From JAIQFV01 sp041494885 (GTDB lineage: Bacteria > Acidobacteriota > Terriglobia > JAIQFV01): a stretch of 64,000 nt of DNA. The stretch covers positions 62,001-126,000 of the forward strand of contig JBGQBO010000006.1 in NCBI GenBank assembly GCA_041494885.1, written 5' to 3'. Positions 17,258 through 26,605 of the stretch are shown piece by piece. The translations under genes and the position numbers were made by a program. Positions within the stretch are counted from its first letter, which is position 1. Each line of letters begins with the position of its first letter. The notes under the pieces are model-generated. The model had not been told where the DNA came from, did not search any database, and saw only the letters and a list, made by a program, of their open reading frames with translations.

Positions 17258-18175
17258 TTACTGAGAGGGCCGGGGATTCTCGGAAGCGAGTTTGACATCC
17301 TTTGGAACGCTCAAGTATCCGGTGACCGTCGTTTTGCCCACCTGGTAGATCACGATCTCATAGCGCAAACGGTCCTTCCCCACCAGGAATTGAACGGGCT
17401 CGTCGACCGTCTTGTCCTTCTTCTCCAAAGAGTTGTCATCGACCGACACCATCAGGGAATATTTCTTCTTCTTTTGATCCAGCTTGGTCAATCGAAGCGC
17501 CAGGTCCCCCACCTTCTTGAATCCCTGTTTTTTGTCGAGCTCAAACTCGACGTAGTTCCGTTCGCCCTTGCGCCGGAGATCGCCCAACTCGCTCGAATTA
17601 TGCGCGATCTGGGAGCTCAAGGTGTCGCGCACATCCAGGAGTTCGCGACGGGCCGCTTCCAGATCCTTCTTGGTTTTCTCGACGTCGGTTTTGACATTGG
17701 TGACTTCCCCACTCACCGCGCCAATCTTCGAACTGGTTTCCTCTTTCAGTTGGCTGACCTGGGTGGTTTCCGCCTTTTTCGAAAGCTGCGCCTTCAGCTC
17801 CTGGGCGGATTTCTGCTGCTCGCGCTGCATTTGCTCAGCCTGGGCGCGTGCCGCATCCAACTCGCGTTGTGTGATGCCCAGTTTCTCTTTGACCACGCTG
17901 AAGTCGGCACCCAGATTCAGGACCCGTCGATCGGCGGCATCCAAACCCTTGGTCAGTGAGGCGATATCTTCATTGCTCTTTTGCAGTGACTTTTTGGCGC
18001 CATTCAAATCAAACGCGACATAGGCAAGTAACAAGAGCGATACCACCGCAACAATCAGGCTGATGATGCCGAGCGGGCCCGAAGAGCCGGAGGGGGGCTT
18101 GGCAACCGGAGCAACAGGCGAAGAAGGTGGCCGTTGCCCGCTGTCCATAGGTTTTCCATCCAATAACGTATTCAT
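17258..18175 (-). CDS. Membrane-anchored coiled-coil protein, hypothetical
   Basis: A 305-residue protein with a Pro/Ser-rich cytoplasmic N-terminus (1-33), one transmembrane helix (about 34-57, LGIISLIVAVVSLLLLAYVA), a long coiled coil (about 60-210, rich in Glu, Lys, Ala, Gln) and a compact beta-rich C-terminal domain (about 215-290). Orientation by charge suggests that the coil and C-terminal domain are outside the inner membrane. The closing domain (VEFELDKKQGFKKVG and RYEIVIYQVG) is unfamiliar. AAAGGATAATCGCATG gives a good ribosome-binding site at ATG 18175. Spacer or scaffold roles in the periplasm are possible. Confidence 0.6.
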   Translation of the reverse strand: MNTLLDGKPMDSGQRPPSSPVAPVAKPPSGSSGPLGIISLIVAVVSLLLLAYVAFDLNGAKKSLQKSNEDIASLTKGLDAADRRVLNLGADFSVVKEKLGITQRELDAARAQAEQMQREQQKSAQELKAQLSKKAETTQVSQLKEETSSKIGAVSGEVTNVKTDVEKTKKDLEAARRELLDVRDTLSSQIAHNSSELGDLRRKGERNYVEFELDKKQGFKKVGDLALRLTKLDQKKKKYSLMVSVDDNSLEKKDKTVDEPVQFLVGKDRLRYEIVIYQVGKTTVTGYLSVPKDVKLASENPRPSQ

Positions 18176-18310
18176 GCGATTATCCTTTCAATTGGCGAAA
18201 AGCGGTTCGAATGCAAACTGTCAACATCGATTTTCACACAGGAAAGAGAGGCTCAAATTATAACGTGGAATCCGCACAGAGGCAAACATCTGTTAAGGGA
18301 CGCTGAGGGC

Positions 18311-18934
18311 CTATCCCTGGGTTTCCTCGCGAGGCTGTTCGTCGAGCCATTCCTTCAACGCTCCCTTCCCGTTGGCGATAAATCCCTTCTTAAGGGAGGC
18401 GTGGGCGGGAATAACGATGTTAAAGGGGTAGGTCAACAACTTTCGGGCGCTTTCAAGCTGCCGCTCCCAATTCCAAGTCCACTCGAAGCGAACGGGACGC
18501 ACCAACCCATGGTCATTTCCAAGGAGGTGATCGCCACAGAAAAGAATTCCCCCCTCAATGTTCAGCAGGAGGCACGAGGTTCCGGGGCTGTGGCCGGGGG
18601 TGTGGATCAAGGTCACTTCCTGATCAAACTGAAAATCGTCCTCATAGGAGATATCCACACCGCACGGCACATGGCTGCGTTCACTCTCGTGCATGAGGAT
18701 ACGGGCGTCAAAGTGTTTTTTGAACTTGCACGCATCGCCCACATCGTCCCGATGACTCAGAAAAATGTACCGGGCTCCCCCAAAAAACTCCAGTTCAGCG
18801 AGCATTCGAGGGATGAATTCCGGAACCTCAACAAGGATATTCCCTCGTTCTGAAAGAATGAGATAGGCATTGGCCTCGTACGTCTTGGGGCTGGAGAATT
18901 CACAGGAATAAATGCGGGGAAGTATTTCTCTCAT
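18311..18934 (-). CDS. MBL-fold metallo-hydrolase, variant metal motif
   Basis: A 207-residue metallo-beta-lactamase-fold protein. The usual HxHxDH signature appears as SHRDDVGDA (His61, Asp63, Asp64), so the second and third histidines are replaced. The remaining ligands are present: His115 in HTPGHSPG, Asp135 in CGDHLL and His173 in IPAHAS. Variants with HRDDV occur in a subgroup of uncharacterised MBL proteins. Glyoxalase-II-like thioester hydrolysis is one possibility; it should bind fewer metal ions than a canonical di-zinc enzyme. The gene ends a minus-strand group with lptE and leuS; only seven bases separate its start from the lptE stop. Confidence 0.75.
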   Translation of the reverse strand: MREILPRIYSCEFSSPKTYEANAYLILSERGNILVEVPEFIPRMLAELEFFGGARYIFLSHRDDVGDACKFKKHFDARILMHESERSHVPCGVDISYEDDFQFDQEVTLIHTPGHSPGTSCLLLNIEGGILFCGDHLLGNDHGLVRPVRFEWTWNWERQLESARKLLTYPFNIVIPAHASLKKGFIANGKGALKEWLDEQPREETQG

Positions 18935-18941
18935 GGGTCGA

Positions 18942-19472
18942 CTAGAAGTTTTCCAGAATAGCGCTCACCAGGGTCTGGGCGAACTGATGGGCCAGTCGAT
19001 CCAGCGCGGCGCTGTCTTCCTGGAAAAACTGGGATGGATCGCGGCTGATTTCGTATTCTTCACGAAAGGAAAAGTTCTTATTCTGATAGTACGTGGTCTT
19101 CTTGAGGGGATCGGTCATAGTCACAGAGATCCCGACGCTGACCAGGAATGTGGTGGCCCGGCCTGACGGATCGAAGATCACCGGCGTCGCCCCCAGATTC
19201 ATGACCCGCCCGGAAATCACCGCATCGGCGCCGTTTTCAGACGAAACAATCCTGTACTTCGTCCGTGCAATGAATTCTTCAATCAGCGCGCGCGTCAGCC
19301 GCTGCTCCACTTTGAAATAGGTAGTGTTGTTGGAGAAGGTCGGAATCGCAATGGTCTGAATGTTGGAGGGGAGCTTCGTGGTCTTGCCGGCGAGATGGTA
19401 ACCGCAACCCGCCCCAAGAGCGAGAAGCAGAAGAAGGGACAGCCGAGGGGCAAGGACAGTCAAACCACGCAT
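18942..19472 (-). CDS. lptE: LPS-assembly lipoprotein LptE-like
   Basis: A 176-residue outer-membrane lipoprotein. Residues 1-22 form a signal sequence with a lipobox LGAGC (lipidated Cys23). The mature part begins CGYHLAGK and contains TIAIPTFSNNTTYFKVE and LTRALIEEFI, the usual LptE (RlpB) pattern. It plugs the LptD barrel and helps place LPS in the outer leaflet, so the host should have an LPS outer membrane. I use ATG 19472, preceded by GGGAGGGAG; the longer reading to 19604 lacks a signal peptide. It sits just downstream of leuS, a common arrangement in Gram-negative bacteria. Confidence 0.82.
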   Translation of the reverse strand: MRGLTVLAPRLSLLLLLALGAGCGYHLAGKTTKLPSNIQTIAIPTFSNNTTYFKVEQRLTRALIEEFIARTKYRIVSSENGADAVISGRVMNLGATPVIFDPSGRATTFLVSVGISVTMTDPLKKTTYYQNKNFSFREEYEISRDPSQFFQEDSAALDRLAHQFAQTLVSAILENF

Positions 19473-19641
19473 GAGACTCCCTCCCGAGATTGAAGGGTTC
19501 CATTCTTTGAAACCCACACGCCATTTCAACATCCTTTTGCTCCCGGCCGGGGACGACCTTCGAACCCAGCCTCCATCCTTCGACGAGTGCAGCATTCTAA
19601 ACAATTCCCTGTCAAGACTCGGCGCGACTTGTCATCCCGCG

Positions 19642-22134
19642 TCACTTCACGACGATATTGACAAGCCGTTTAGGAACCACGATGACCTTCACCACCGTCT
19701 TGTCCCCCACCCAGGATTTCACCTTGGTATCCCCCAGGGCCCGCTGTTTGATTTCATCCTCGGAAACGTCAGCGGACACCAGGATACGACCCCGCACCTT
19801 TCCGTTGATTTGGATGGGGATCTCAATTTCCTCTTCGGCGGCCAGCGCCTCACTATATTCCGGCCAGGCCGCAACGGTCAGCCGTTCGGAGTGACCGACC
19901 AGTTCCCACATTTCTTCGGCGATATGCGGGGCAAACACGGACAGCATCCGGATCAAAGCCTCGCAGCTCTCTTTGAAAACCATCCGGCCTCCAGGGTTTT
20001 CAAGCTCCTTCGCGTCCATGTCTGACATCTTGTTGTTGAGCTCCATCATCGCGGCGATGGACACATTGAAATGAAGGCGATGTTCCAGGTCGTTGCTGAC
20101 GCGCTTGATCGTCTGATGCATCTTCCGGCGCAGTGCCTTCGCCGGAGCCGTCAACGAGGACTCCTGCAGGGTTCCAGAAAATCCCTTCATCCAATCCACA
20201 TTCTGGACGACCAACCTGAAAACCTTCTGGAGGAACTTGAACATCCCTGCCACGGCCGCCTCATCCCAATCCAACTCCTTTTCCGGAGGCACAGCAAAGA
20301 GAATAAACATGCGGGCCGTATCGGCGCCGAAGTCCGAGACAATCTCGTCGGGATCAACAATATTCCCCTTCGACTTGGACATAACGGCGCCGTCTTTCAA
20401 GACCATCCCCAGGTGAAAAAGATTCGCGATGGGCTCATCCACCTTCACCACGCCCAGGTCACGCATCATTTTCGTCCAGAAACGTGAATAAATCAGGTGC
20501 AGGATGGCGTGTTCGATGCCGCCGATATACAAATCGATGGGAAACCAATGATCGATCAATTGTTGCGAAAACGAGCGGGTCGAGTTACGAGGGTCGCAAT
20601 AGCGGAAGAAATACCACGACGAATCCACGAAGGTATCCATGGTGTCACTGTCACGCCGTGCCACACCGCCACACTTCGGGCATTGTACATTGATGAATTC
20701 CGGGACGCCGGCCAGCGGTGAGCCTCCGGCCCCGGTAAATCGCTCGACCTTCGGCAGAACGACCGGTAAGTCTTTTTCAGGCACGGGAACAATTCCGCAG
20801 TGCTCACAGTGGATCATCGGAATCGGGGTTCCCCAATAGCGCTGCCGGGAAACTCCCCAGTCCTTGATTCGAAAATGGATTGCGGCCTTCCCGAATCCTC
20901 CCCGTTCCGCCTTTGCGGTCATCTCCGTGCGCGCCTCGCGAGAGGAGCGTCCGGAAAACTCCGCGGATGCAACCAGAACGCCATCTTCCACAAACGCCTC
21001 GTGCATCTCACCCAGGGCCAGCGAGCGCTCCTGGTTTTGAACCACCAAGCGAACGGGAAGCTTATATTTCAGAGCAAATTCAAAATCGCGCTGATCATGT
21101 GCCGGCACCGACATCACGGCGCCGGTCCCATATTCCATCACAACAAAATTCGCGACCCAGACCGGCATCCGCTCCGCGGAAACAGGGTTGATGGCGTACC
21201 GGCCCGTGAAGATGCCCTCTTTTTCCTGGAGGGCAGACACCCGGTTGATCTTGTCTTCCCGCTTGATCCTTTCGCAGAAACCCAAAACCTGCTTCTCCTC
21301 AGGTTGACCCGCGACGAGTTCCGCCACCAGCGGATGTTCGGGGGCCAGCACCATATAGGTCGCACCAAAAATCGTGTCGATCCTCGTGGTAAAGACCGGA
21401 ATACGGCTCGAGCTATTCTCAACAGGAAAATCGATGTTTGCTCCGACGGATTTGCCAATCCAGTTTCTCTGCATCAACAGGGTCCGCTCAGGGAATCCGG
21501 TCAGCTTGTCGAGATAGGCATCCAATTCGTCCGCGTAGTCGGTGATCTTCAAAAACCACTGTTCAAGTTCACGCAGCTCCACGAGGGTGTCCTCATGGCG
21601 CCAGCAACATCCCCCCACCACCTGCTCGTTCGCCAGAGTCGTTTGACATTGCGGGCACCAGTTGACCGCACTCTTTTTCCGGTAGGCCAGGCCCCGCTCA
21701 AACATCTTGAGGAAGAACCACTGATTCCACTTGTAATATTCCACATCACAGGTGGCAAACTCCCGTGTCCAGTCCACACTGAAGCCGAGCCTTTGCAACT
21801 GCTGCTTCATGTTAGCGATGCATTGTCGCGTCCACACCTCCGGATGAATCTGGTGCTTGATGGCAGCATTTTCAGCCGGCAAACCAAAGGCGTCCCATCC
21901 CACCGGGTGGAGGACATTGAACCCCTGCATCCGCTTGTATCGGGCGACCGCGTCCACCAGCGAGTAGTTCCGCACATGACCCATATGGATGTTGCCCGAT
22001 GGGTATGCAAACATTTCCAGGGTATAAAATTTCGGCTTGGTTGATTGCGGGTCGACTTCAAAATCGCGGCCTTCGATCCAAGCCCTCTGCCACTTGGGTT
22101 CAATTTGGTGAGGATCGTATCTTCTCTCAGCCAT
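19642..22134 (-). CDS. leuS: Leucyl-tRNA synthetase
   Basis: A class I aminoacyl-tRNA synthetase of 830 residues. The ATP-binding HIGH box is HMGH at 50-53 (YPSGNIHMGH) and the KMSKS box is VMSKSKGN. The intervening CP1 editing domain has TRIDTIFGATYM and the editing Asp region near GTGAVMSVPAHDQRDF. A zinc-like CPQC/CC segment lies near 155-180. The C-terminal anticodon-binding and LeuRS-tail domains end the protein, with IQINGKVRGR near the end. I use ATG 22134 with GAAGAG upstream; an in-frame extension to 22215 is not conserved. Full length, single copy in the window. Confidence 0.97.
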   Translation of the reverse strand: MAERRYDPHQIEPKWQRAWIEGRDFEVDPQSTKPKFYTLEMFAYPSGNIHMGHVRNYSLVDAVARYKRMQGFNVLHPVGWDAFGLPAENAAIKHQIHPEVWTRQCIANMKQQLQRLGFSVDWTREFATCDVEYYKWNQWFFLKMFERGLAYRKKSAVNWCPQCQTTLANEQVVGGCCWRHEDTLVELRELEQWFLKITDYADELDAYLDKLTGFPERTLLMQRNWIGKSVGANIDFPVENSSSRIPVFTTRIDTIFGATYMVLAPEHPLVAELVAGQPEEKQVLGFCERIKREDKINRVSALQEKEGIFTGRYAINPVSAERMPVWVANFVVMEYGTGAVMSVPAHDQRDFEFALKYKLPVRLVVQNQERSLALGEMHEAFVEDGVLVASAEFSGRSSREARTEMTAKAERGGFGKAAIHFRIKDWGVSRQRYWGTPIPMIHCEHCGIVPVPEKDLPVVLPKVERFTGAGGSPLAGVPEFINVQCPKCGGVARRDSDTMDTFVDSSWYFFRYCDPRNSTRSFSQQLIDHWFPIDLYIGGIEHAILHLIYSRFWTKMMRDLGVVKVDEPIANLFHLGMVLKDGAVMSKSKGNIVDPDEIVSDFGADTARMFILFAVPPEKELDWDEAAVAGMFKFLQKVFRLVVQNVDWMKGFSGTLQESSLTAPAKALRRKMHQTIKRVSNDLEHRLHFNVSIAAMMELNNKMSDMDAKELENPGGRMVFKESCEALIRMLSVFAPHIAEEMWELVGHSERLTVAAWPEYSEALAAEEEIEIPIQINGKVRGRILVSADVSEDEIKQRALGDTKVKSWVGDKTVVKVIVVPKRLVNIVVK

Positions 22135-22369
22135 AATAATGCTCTTCAGCAGCCTATCTACAGGATCTATGCCGATAAAGGCAGGCACACCCTTTCGCAA
22201 AGAAGCCAGGAACACAGGAAGTTAAGAACCTTCGCTCTGACAAAAACTAGATGATCTGAGACTCCTCTGCTGACGACAAATCCCCTGGCTTTTCGTGTTT
22301 CTAATAAGACCCGGTTTGGGTTCCCGCCCATTTACACCAGGAGTTTGAGGGACGCCATTTGGAAACACT

Positions 22370-23254
22370 CTAAGCACGGTGAATCCTTTTCCCTTTTCCA
22401 TTCGGCCGTCCCATCAAGGACCGTAGGACTTTCAGGTTGTGGCGATCATCCCCCGGCTTGTCGATGGGCGTCTCCAGGATGAACGGAAGCCCTCTAAAGG
22501 CGGGATGATTTACGAGTCGCCCGAAGGCTCGCTGTCCAATCCTCCCCCGCCCGATATGCTCGTGCCGATCGACCCGACTTCCCAGGGATACCTTGGAATC
22601 ATTGGCGTGGATGACCTTGATCTCCTCCAGGCCCATAGTTTTTTCGAGATAGCCGACCGTTTTCTCCAGCCCCTTGGACTCTGCAATGTCATATCCAGCC
22701 GCAAAGGTGTGTTGAGTGTCAAGACAGCATCCCATTCTCAAATTCTTCTTCCGGGCAGCCGCGATGATGCGCGACACCTCCGCAAAATCAGAACCCAGGG
22801 CTGACCCCATCCCCGCGGTGTTTTCGACGAGGATCGTCACCCCCTCAAGCACCAGCCCTTTCGCTGCTTCTTCCAGCCCGGCGACCGTTCTTTCGATCCC
22901 TTTTTCCCGCCCCAGGGATCGGGGATTCCCCGGATGAAAGACCAGGTAATCGGCACCCAGGCGCTCCGCCCGCATAAGCTCGTCACGAAAAGCAAGGACT
23001 GATTTCTTCCAGATCTCCCCGTTTTCGGCCGCGAGATTCACCAGGTAGCAGTCATGAATGACAAGGGGCGAAAGTCCTGTACGCCTCCGTTCCAAGACAA
23101 AAGCTTCTGCCTCAGACGGTACCAAGGGGGGAGCCCACCAACCCCGAGGGTTGCGCGAAAACATCTGGAAGCAATCACAGTCCAGCTCTTCCGCGCTCAG
23201 CACTGCGTTCTTAATCGTCCCTGAAATGGATGTATGTATGCCGAGAATACCCAT
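22370..23254 (-). CDS. nfo: Endonuclease IV (apurinic/apyrimidinic endonuclease)
   Basis: A 294-residue TIM-barrel protein of the AP endonuclease 2 family, which nicks DNA 5' of abasic sites. The N-terminus GIHTSISG and the inner FQMFSRNPRGW are typical of Nfo. The zinc ligands can be seen in order: VFHPGN, ILVENTAG, CLDTQHTFAAGYD, IHANDSKV, DRHEHIGRGRIG and ILETP. I start at ATG 23254 (MGILGIHTS), where the family begins; the reading from 23368 would include the tandem repeat at 23309-23338. It is the first gene of the minus-strand leuS group, 235 bases upstream of leuS. Confidence 0.93.
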   Translation of the reverse strand: MGILGIHTSISGTIKNAVLSAEELDCDCFQMFSRNPRGWWAPPLVPSEAEAFVLERRRTGLSPLVIHDCYLVNLAAENGEIWKKSVLAFRDELMRAERLGADYLVFHPGNPRSLGREKGIERTVAGLEEAAKGLVLEGVTILVENTAGMGSALGSDFAEVSRIIAAARKKNLRMGCCLDTQHTFAAGYDIAESKGLEKTVGYLEKTMGLEEIKVIHANDSKVSLGSRVDRHEHIGRGRIGQRAFGRLVNHPAFRGLPFILETPIDKPGDDRHNLKVLRSLMGRPNGKGKRIHRA

Positions 23255-23700
23255 ATGTAGAGCGCAGAAAGAGCGGTTGAGTGTAACAAAGGGGTGGGGG
23301 GGCGTCAAGATTACGGGAGCGCCGATTACGGGAGCGCCGGTGTCACGACTCCTTGAGCATCGCCTCATGAAAACTCCTTAGAGATAGTCTCTGTCTTATG
23401 GATCGAGTTGAATCTGTTTCATCGGCGGGCCAGAATTCGCTCCCCTTCGGTTCTGTCAAGCCTTCTGAAAGCACTCGTCTTCGACTCACTGAAAGCCTGG
23501 CTGGCTCCTCTTGTCACGGAGGATCCGCCGGCCACCGATGAAGCAGGACGATCCGACTCAGAGGACATTTCTAAAGAGTGTTGACACTTGATGGTGCGAG
23601 AGTTGATTTTTTACCTCCCATCGCATACTATTACGAGAGTTTTGAAGTCGACCACACTCTTGAGCAGGGCAAAGAGAACCCAGGGATTGTTCCCAACATT
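23255..23700. other. Divergent intergenic region between nfo and the mutase gene
   Basis: About 446 bases. It contains the tandem repeat at 23309-23338 and a GC-rich stretch with several small inverted repeats (for example around 23455-23560). I looked for a cobalamin riboswitch because the next gene is B12-dependent; I do not see a B12-box-like sequence. No other recognisable element. Confidence 0.4.
23309..23338. repeat. Tandem 15-bp direct repeat
   Basis: GATTACGGGAGCGCC occurs twice in direct succession (23309-23323 and 23324-23338), upstream of nfo in the divergent spacer. It may be part of a control region or simple slippage. Confidence 0.7.
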
Positions 23701-25383
23701 ATGAGCAAGCCTCCGAATACGGTATCTTCAACGATGGAAGAAGCAAAGAAGCGCTGGGAAGAGACCACGCTCAAGCAGTCGCTCCAGAGGCTTCCCGAAG
23801 TGAATGGCCCCTTTACGACAGTGTCCATGCGCCCGGTGGATCGGTTATACACGCCGGCCGAGCTTCCGGATTTTGACTTTGAGCGGGATGTGAGTTTTCC
23901 CGGTGAGGCGCCCTTCACCCGGGGTATTCACGCCACCGGCTACAGGGGAAAACCTTGGACGATGCGCCAGTTTGCCGGGTTCGGCACGCCCGAGCAAACC
24001 AACGAACGATTCAAATATCTCCTGCTCCACGGGCAAACCGGCCTCTCCGTGGCCTTCGACCTGCCGACGTTAATGGGCTACGATGCGGACCACTCCGTTA
24101 GCGAAGGAGAGGTCGGCAAGTGTGGTGTCTCCATCTCGTCCCTGGCCGATATGGAAACCCTTTTCGAAGGGATTCCTCTCGCCGATGTCACCACATCCAT
24201 GACCATCAATGCGCCGGCTCACGTCATCTTCGCCATGTACCTGGCCGTCGCAAGGAAGCAGGGTGCGGACTGGAAGCGGATCTCCGGAACCATTCAAAAC
24301 GACATTCTGAAGGAGTATATTGCCCAGAAGGAATGGATTTATCCGCCGCGACCTTCCATGCGCCTGATCACGGACGGCTTCCAATTTTGCGCGAGGGAAG
24401 TGCCACGTTGGAACTCCATCTCCATCTCCGGCTATCATATCCGGGAAGCCGGAGCGACTGCCGCGCAGGAGTTGGCCTTCACCCTGAGGGATGGGATTGA
24501 ATATGTCCAAGCGGGCATGGACGCCGGCATGGACGTCGACGACTTCGCTCCCCGTCTCTCTTTTTTCTTTAATGCCCACAATGACTTCTTTGAAGAAATT
24601 GCAAAGTTTCGCGCCGCTCGTAAGATATGGTATCGCACGATGAAGGAGCGATTTGGAGCCAGGGACCCGCGGTCCTTGCTCTTGCGCACCCATGCCCAGA
24701 CGGCCGGGGTCAGCCTGACCGCCCAGCAGCCTTACAACAACGTGGTTCGAGTGGCCCTCCAGGCGTTGGCAGCTGTGCTTGGAGGGACTCAATCCCTGCA
24801 CACCAACTCACTCGACGAGACCCTGGCACTGCCTTCGGAGCAAGCGGTTACAATCGCCCTGCGCACCCAACAGATCATCGCCCATGAATCAGGGGTGGCT
24901 CATACCGTGGATCCCCTCGGGGGCTCTTATTATCTGGAGCGGTTGACGCTGGACATGGAGAAGGAATGCTATGATTACTTTGAAAAGATCGATTCCATGG
25001 GCGGGATGATCGCGGCGATTGAGCGGGGCTTCCCCCAGCGCGAAATCCAGGAAAGCGCCTACCAGTTCCAAAAGGCCGTCGAGCGAAAAGAGAAAATCAT
25101 CGTCGGGGTGAACGATTTCATGGCCGATAACGATCCGCCGATCGATGTGCTCTACATCGATCATACCGTCGCCGACCGCCAGAGAGAGAAACTGGCACGA
25201 GTGCGGAAAGAGCGGGATCACACGGCGGTCGCGCGGACGCTACGTTCGTTACATCAGGCTGCCGAAGGCAACGATAACCTGATGCCTCCGCTCGTCGATT
25301 GTGTGGAGGCTTACGCCACACTGGGGGAGATATGCGATGAGTTGAAGCCAGTCTTCGGCGTTTACGCAGAGCCGGCATTCTAG
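23701..25383 (+). CDS. mcmA1: Methylmalonyl-CoA mutase, large (catalytic) subunit
   Basis: A 560-residue TIM-barrel subunit without the B12-binding domain, so it works with the separate small protein at 26765. It interconverts methylmalonyl-CoA and succinyl-CoA, usually in propionate, odd-chain and branched-chain amino-acid breakdown. Motifs include YRGKPWTMRQFAGFGTPEQTNERF, LPTLMGYDADH, RISGTIQNDILKEY and AQTAGVSLTAQQPYNN, all typical of MCM-type mutases. Family starts vary; I prefer ATG 23701 over the reading from 23578, whose leader is unlike the family. No good Shine-Dalgarno sequence is visible. An isobutyryl-CoA mutase (IcmA) subunit is the main alternative. Confidence 0.9.
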   Translation: MSKPPNTVSSTMEEAKKRWEETTLKQSLQRLPEVNGPFTTVSMRPVDRLYTPAELPDFDFERDVSFPGEAPFTRGIHATGYRGKPWTMRQFAGFGTPEQTNERFKYLLLHGQTGLSVAFDLPTLMGYDADHSVSEGEVGKCGVSISSLADMETLFEGIPLADVTTSMTINAPAHVIFAMYLAVARKQGADWKRISGTIQNDILKEYIAQKEWIYPPRPSMRLITDGFQFCAREVPRWNSISISGYHIREAGATAAQELAFTLRDGIEYVQAGMDAGMDVDDFAPRLSFFFNAHNDFFEEIAKFRAARKIWYRTMKERFGARDPRSLLLRTHAQTAGVSLTAQQPYNNVVRVALQALAAVLGGTQSLHTNSLDETLALPSEQAVTIALRTQQIIAHESGVAHTVDPLGGSYYLERLTLDMEKECYDYFEKIDSMGGMIAAIERGFPQREIQESAYQFQKAVERKEKIIVGVNDFMADNDPPIDVLYIDHTVADRQREKLARVRKERDHTAVARTLRSLHQAAEGNDNLMPPLVDCVEAYATLGEICDELKPVFGVYAEPAF

Positions 25384-25557
25384 CGTGCGAGGGATTCTTT
25401 TTGTGTTCTTCTATAATTGATTCTTGATGAGAAGTGCTTTTCCGGATTACGACCGGGTGGCTTCGGGATTTCACTTCGACCGGGATCACCCGGGCGCTCT
25501 CCGGGCGGGTTTTAAAGGTCCTTGAATAAATCCAAAGATCCAGAGGGGGGCTTGACC

Positions 25558-26541
25558 ATGATTAAAAGATTGGGAGTGATTTTCACTCTCCTGATGTTTT
25601 TTGCAGTGACGGCGGCCAGTTTTGCGGCGCCTGCAGACGCCGTGACAAAGCGTCGCGTCGCGATCATGAACTTTGACTTCGGCACCGTCCAGCGCTGGTG
25701 GTCCGGGGACTGGGATGTCGGCAAGGGCATCTCAGACATGCTCGTCACCAAGCTGGTCAAAGATGGAACCTATTCGGTCATCGAACGGAAGATGCTCGAC
25801 CAGATCCTGGCAGAGCAGAATTTTTCAAATAGCGACCGCGCCAACCCGTTGACGGCCGCCAAGATTGGAAAGATCCTGGGGGTCAATGCCATCATCGTCG
25901 GGAGCATCACCCAGTTCGGGTTTGACGACAAAAGCTTCAAGCTGGGTGGCGGTGGAGGCAACTGGGGCGGATTCGGGCTCGGTGGACTCGGGAAGAAGAG
26001 CATGAAAGCCATGGTGGCTATTGATGCCCGGATGGTAGATACCAGCACTGCCGAGATCCTGGCCGTCGCCCAAGGGAGTGGTGAATCCAAGCGTGGTGGT
26101 TTCTCCATGGGTGGCGCCGGTGGCGGTCACGGTGGCTGGGGCGCCGGCGGAATCGACATGGGAAGCAGCAATTTTCAGGAAACCATCCTTGGGGAGGCCA
26201 CCCGTGCTGCGGTGGATCAGGTCGCGGGAGAGATTATCAGCAATGCAGAAAAAATCTCCACGACGAAGATCGAAATTAATGGGGTCATAGCCGATGTCGA
26301 AGGGCAGAACGCCATTTTGAACATCGGCAAAGACCAAGGGGTCAAGATGGGGGACACCTACAAGCTGGAACGCGTCACCCGCACGGTAAAAGACCCAGCG
26401 ACGGGGAAGGTGTTGAAACAAGTCACGAGCCTGATCGGGACGATTAAAATCACCGAGGTGGATGCAAGCTCCTCATCGGGCGTTGTAACCGGAGGCCCTG
26501 CCAAGGTGGGCGATGTCGTGAAGAGCGTCTCGTCCAATTGA
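25558..26541 (+). CDS. CsgG/HfaB-like secreted protein
   Basis: A 327-residue protein with a signal peptide (residues 1-23, ending SFAA) and no lipobox Cys. Residues about 30-135 match the CsgG/FlgO-like core: VAIMNFDFG, KGISDMLVTKLVKDGTYSVIERKMLDQILAEQ and AAKIGKILGVNAIIVGSIT. Two Gly-rich loops follow (GGGGGNWGGFGLGG and MGGAGGGHGGWGAGG), which are unusual and look flexible or membrane-pore-like. The C-terminal part (IADVEGQNAILNIGKDQG) resembles the FlgT/CsgG C-terminal fold. Family members are outer-membrane pores for curli or holdfast secretion, or accessory proteins. It is inserted between the two mutase subunit genes, with its own terminator. Confidence 0.75.
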   Translation: MIKRLGVIFTLLMFFAVTAASFAAPADAVTKRRVAIMNFDFGTVQRWWSGDWDVGKGISDMLVTKLVKDGTYSVIERKMLDQILAEQNFSNSDRANPLTAAKIGKILGVNAIIVGSITQFGFDDKSFKLGGGGGNWGGFGLGGLGKKSMKAMVAIDARMVDTSTAEILAVAQGSGESKRGGFSMGGAGGGHGGWGAGGIDMGSSNFQETILGEATRAAVDQVAGEIISNAEKISTTKIEINGVIADVEGQNAILNIGKDQGVKMGDTYKLERVTRTVKDPATGKVLKQVTSLIGTIKITEVDASSSSGVVTGGPAKVGDVVKSVSSN

Positions 26542-26562
26542 TCCGAGTCATGGAGGTCAAGG

Positions 26563-26605
26563 AAAGGTTGGACAGGTCTCCTGCCTGGTCCAACCTTTTC
26601 TATTG
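26563..26605 (+). terminator. Rho-independent terminator of the CsgG-like gene
   Basis: AAAGGTTGGAC (26563-26573) pairs with GTCCAACCTTT (26588-26598), an 11-bp stem with a 14-base loop, followed by a short T-rich tail (TTCTATT). It lies 22 bases after the CsgG-like stop, so transcription probably ends before mcmA2. Confidence 0.7.

Noticed and set aside
17030..17959. Plus-strand ORF of 309 codons
   Set aside because: Antisense to the coiled-coil protein, whose heptad-biased codons create a long open shadow frame.
20800..22044. Long plus-strand ORF (414 codons) inside leuS
   Set aside because: Antisense to a full-length LeuRS with all motifs; no ribosome-binding site, and amino-acid content is that of a shadow frame.
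23369..23577. Possible cobalamin riboswitch before the B12-dependent mutase
   Set aside because: I looked for a B12-box-like core and found none.
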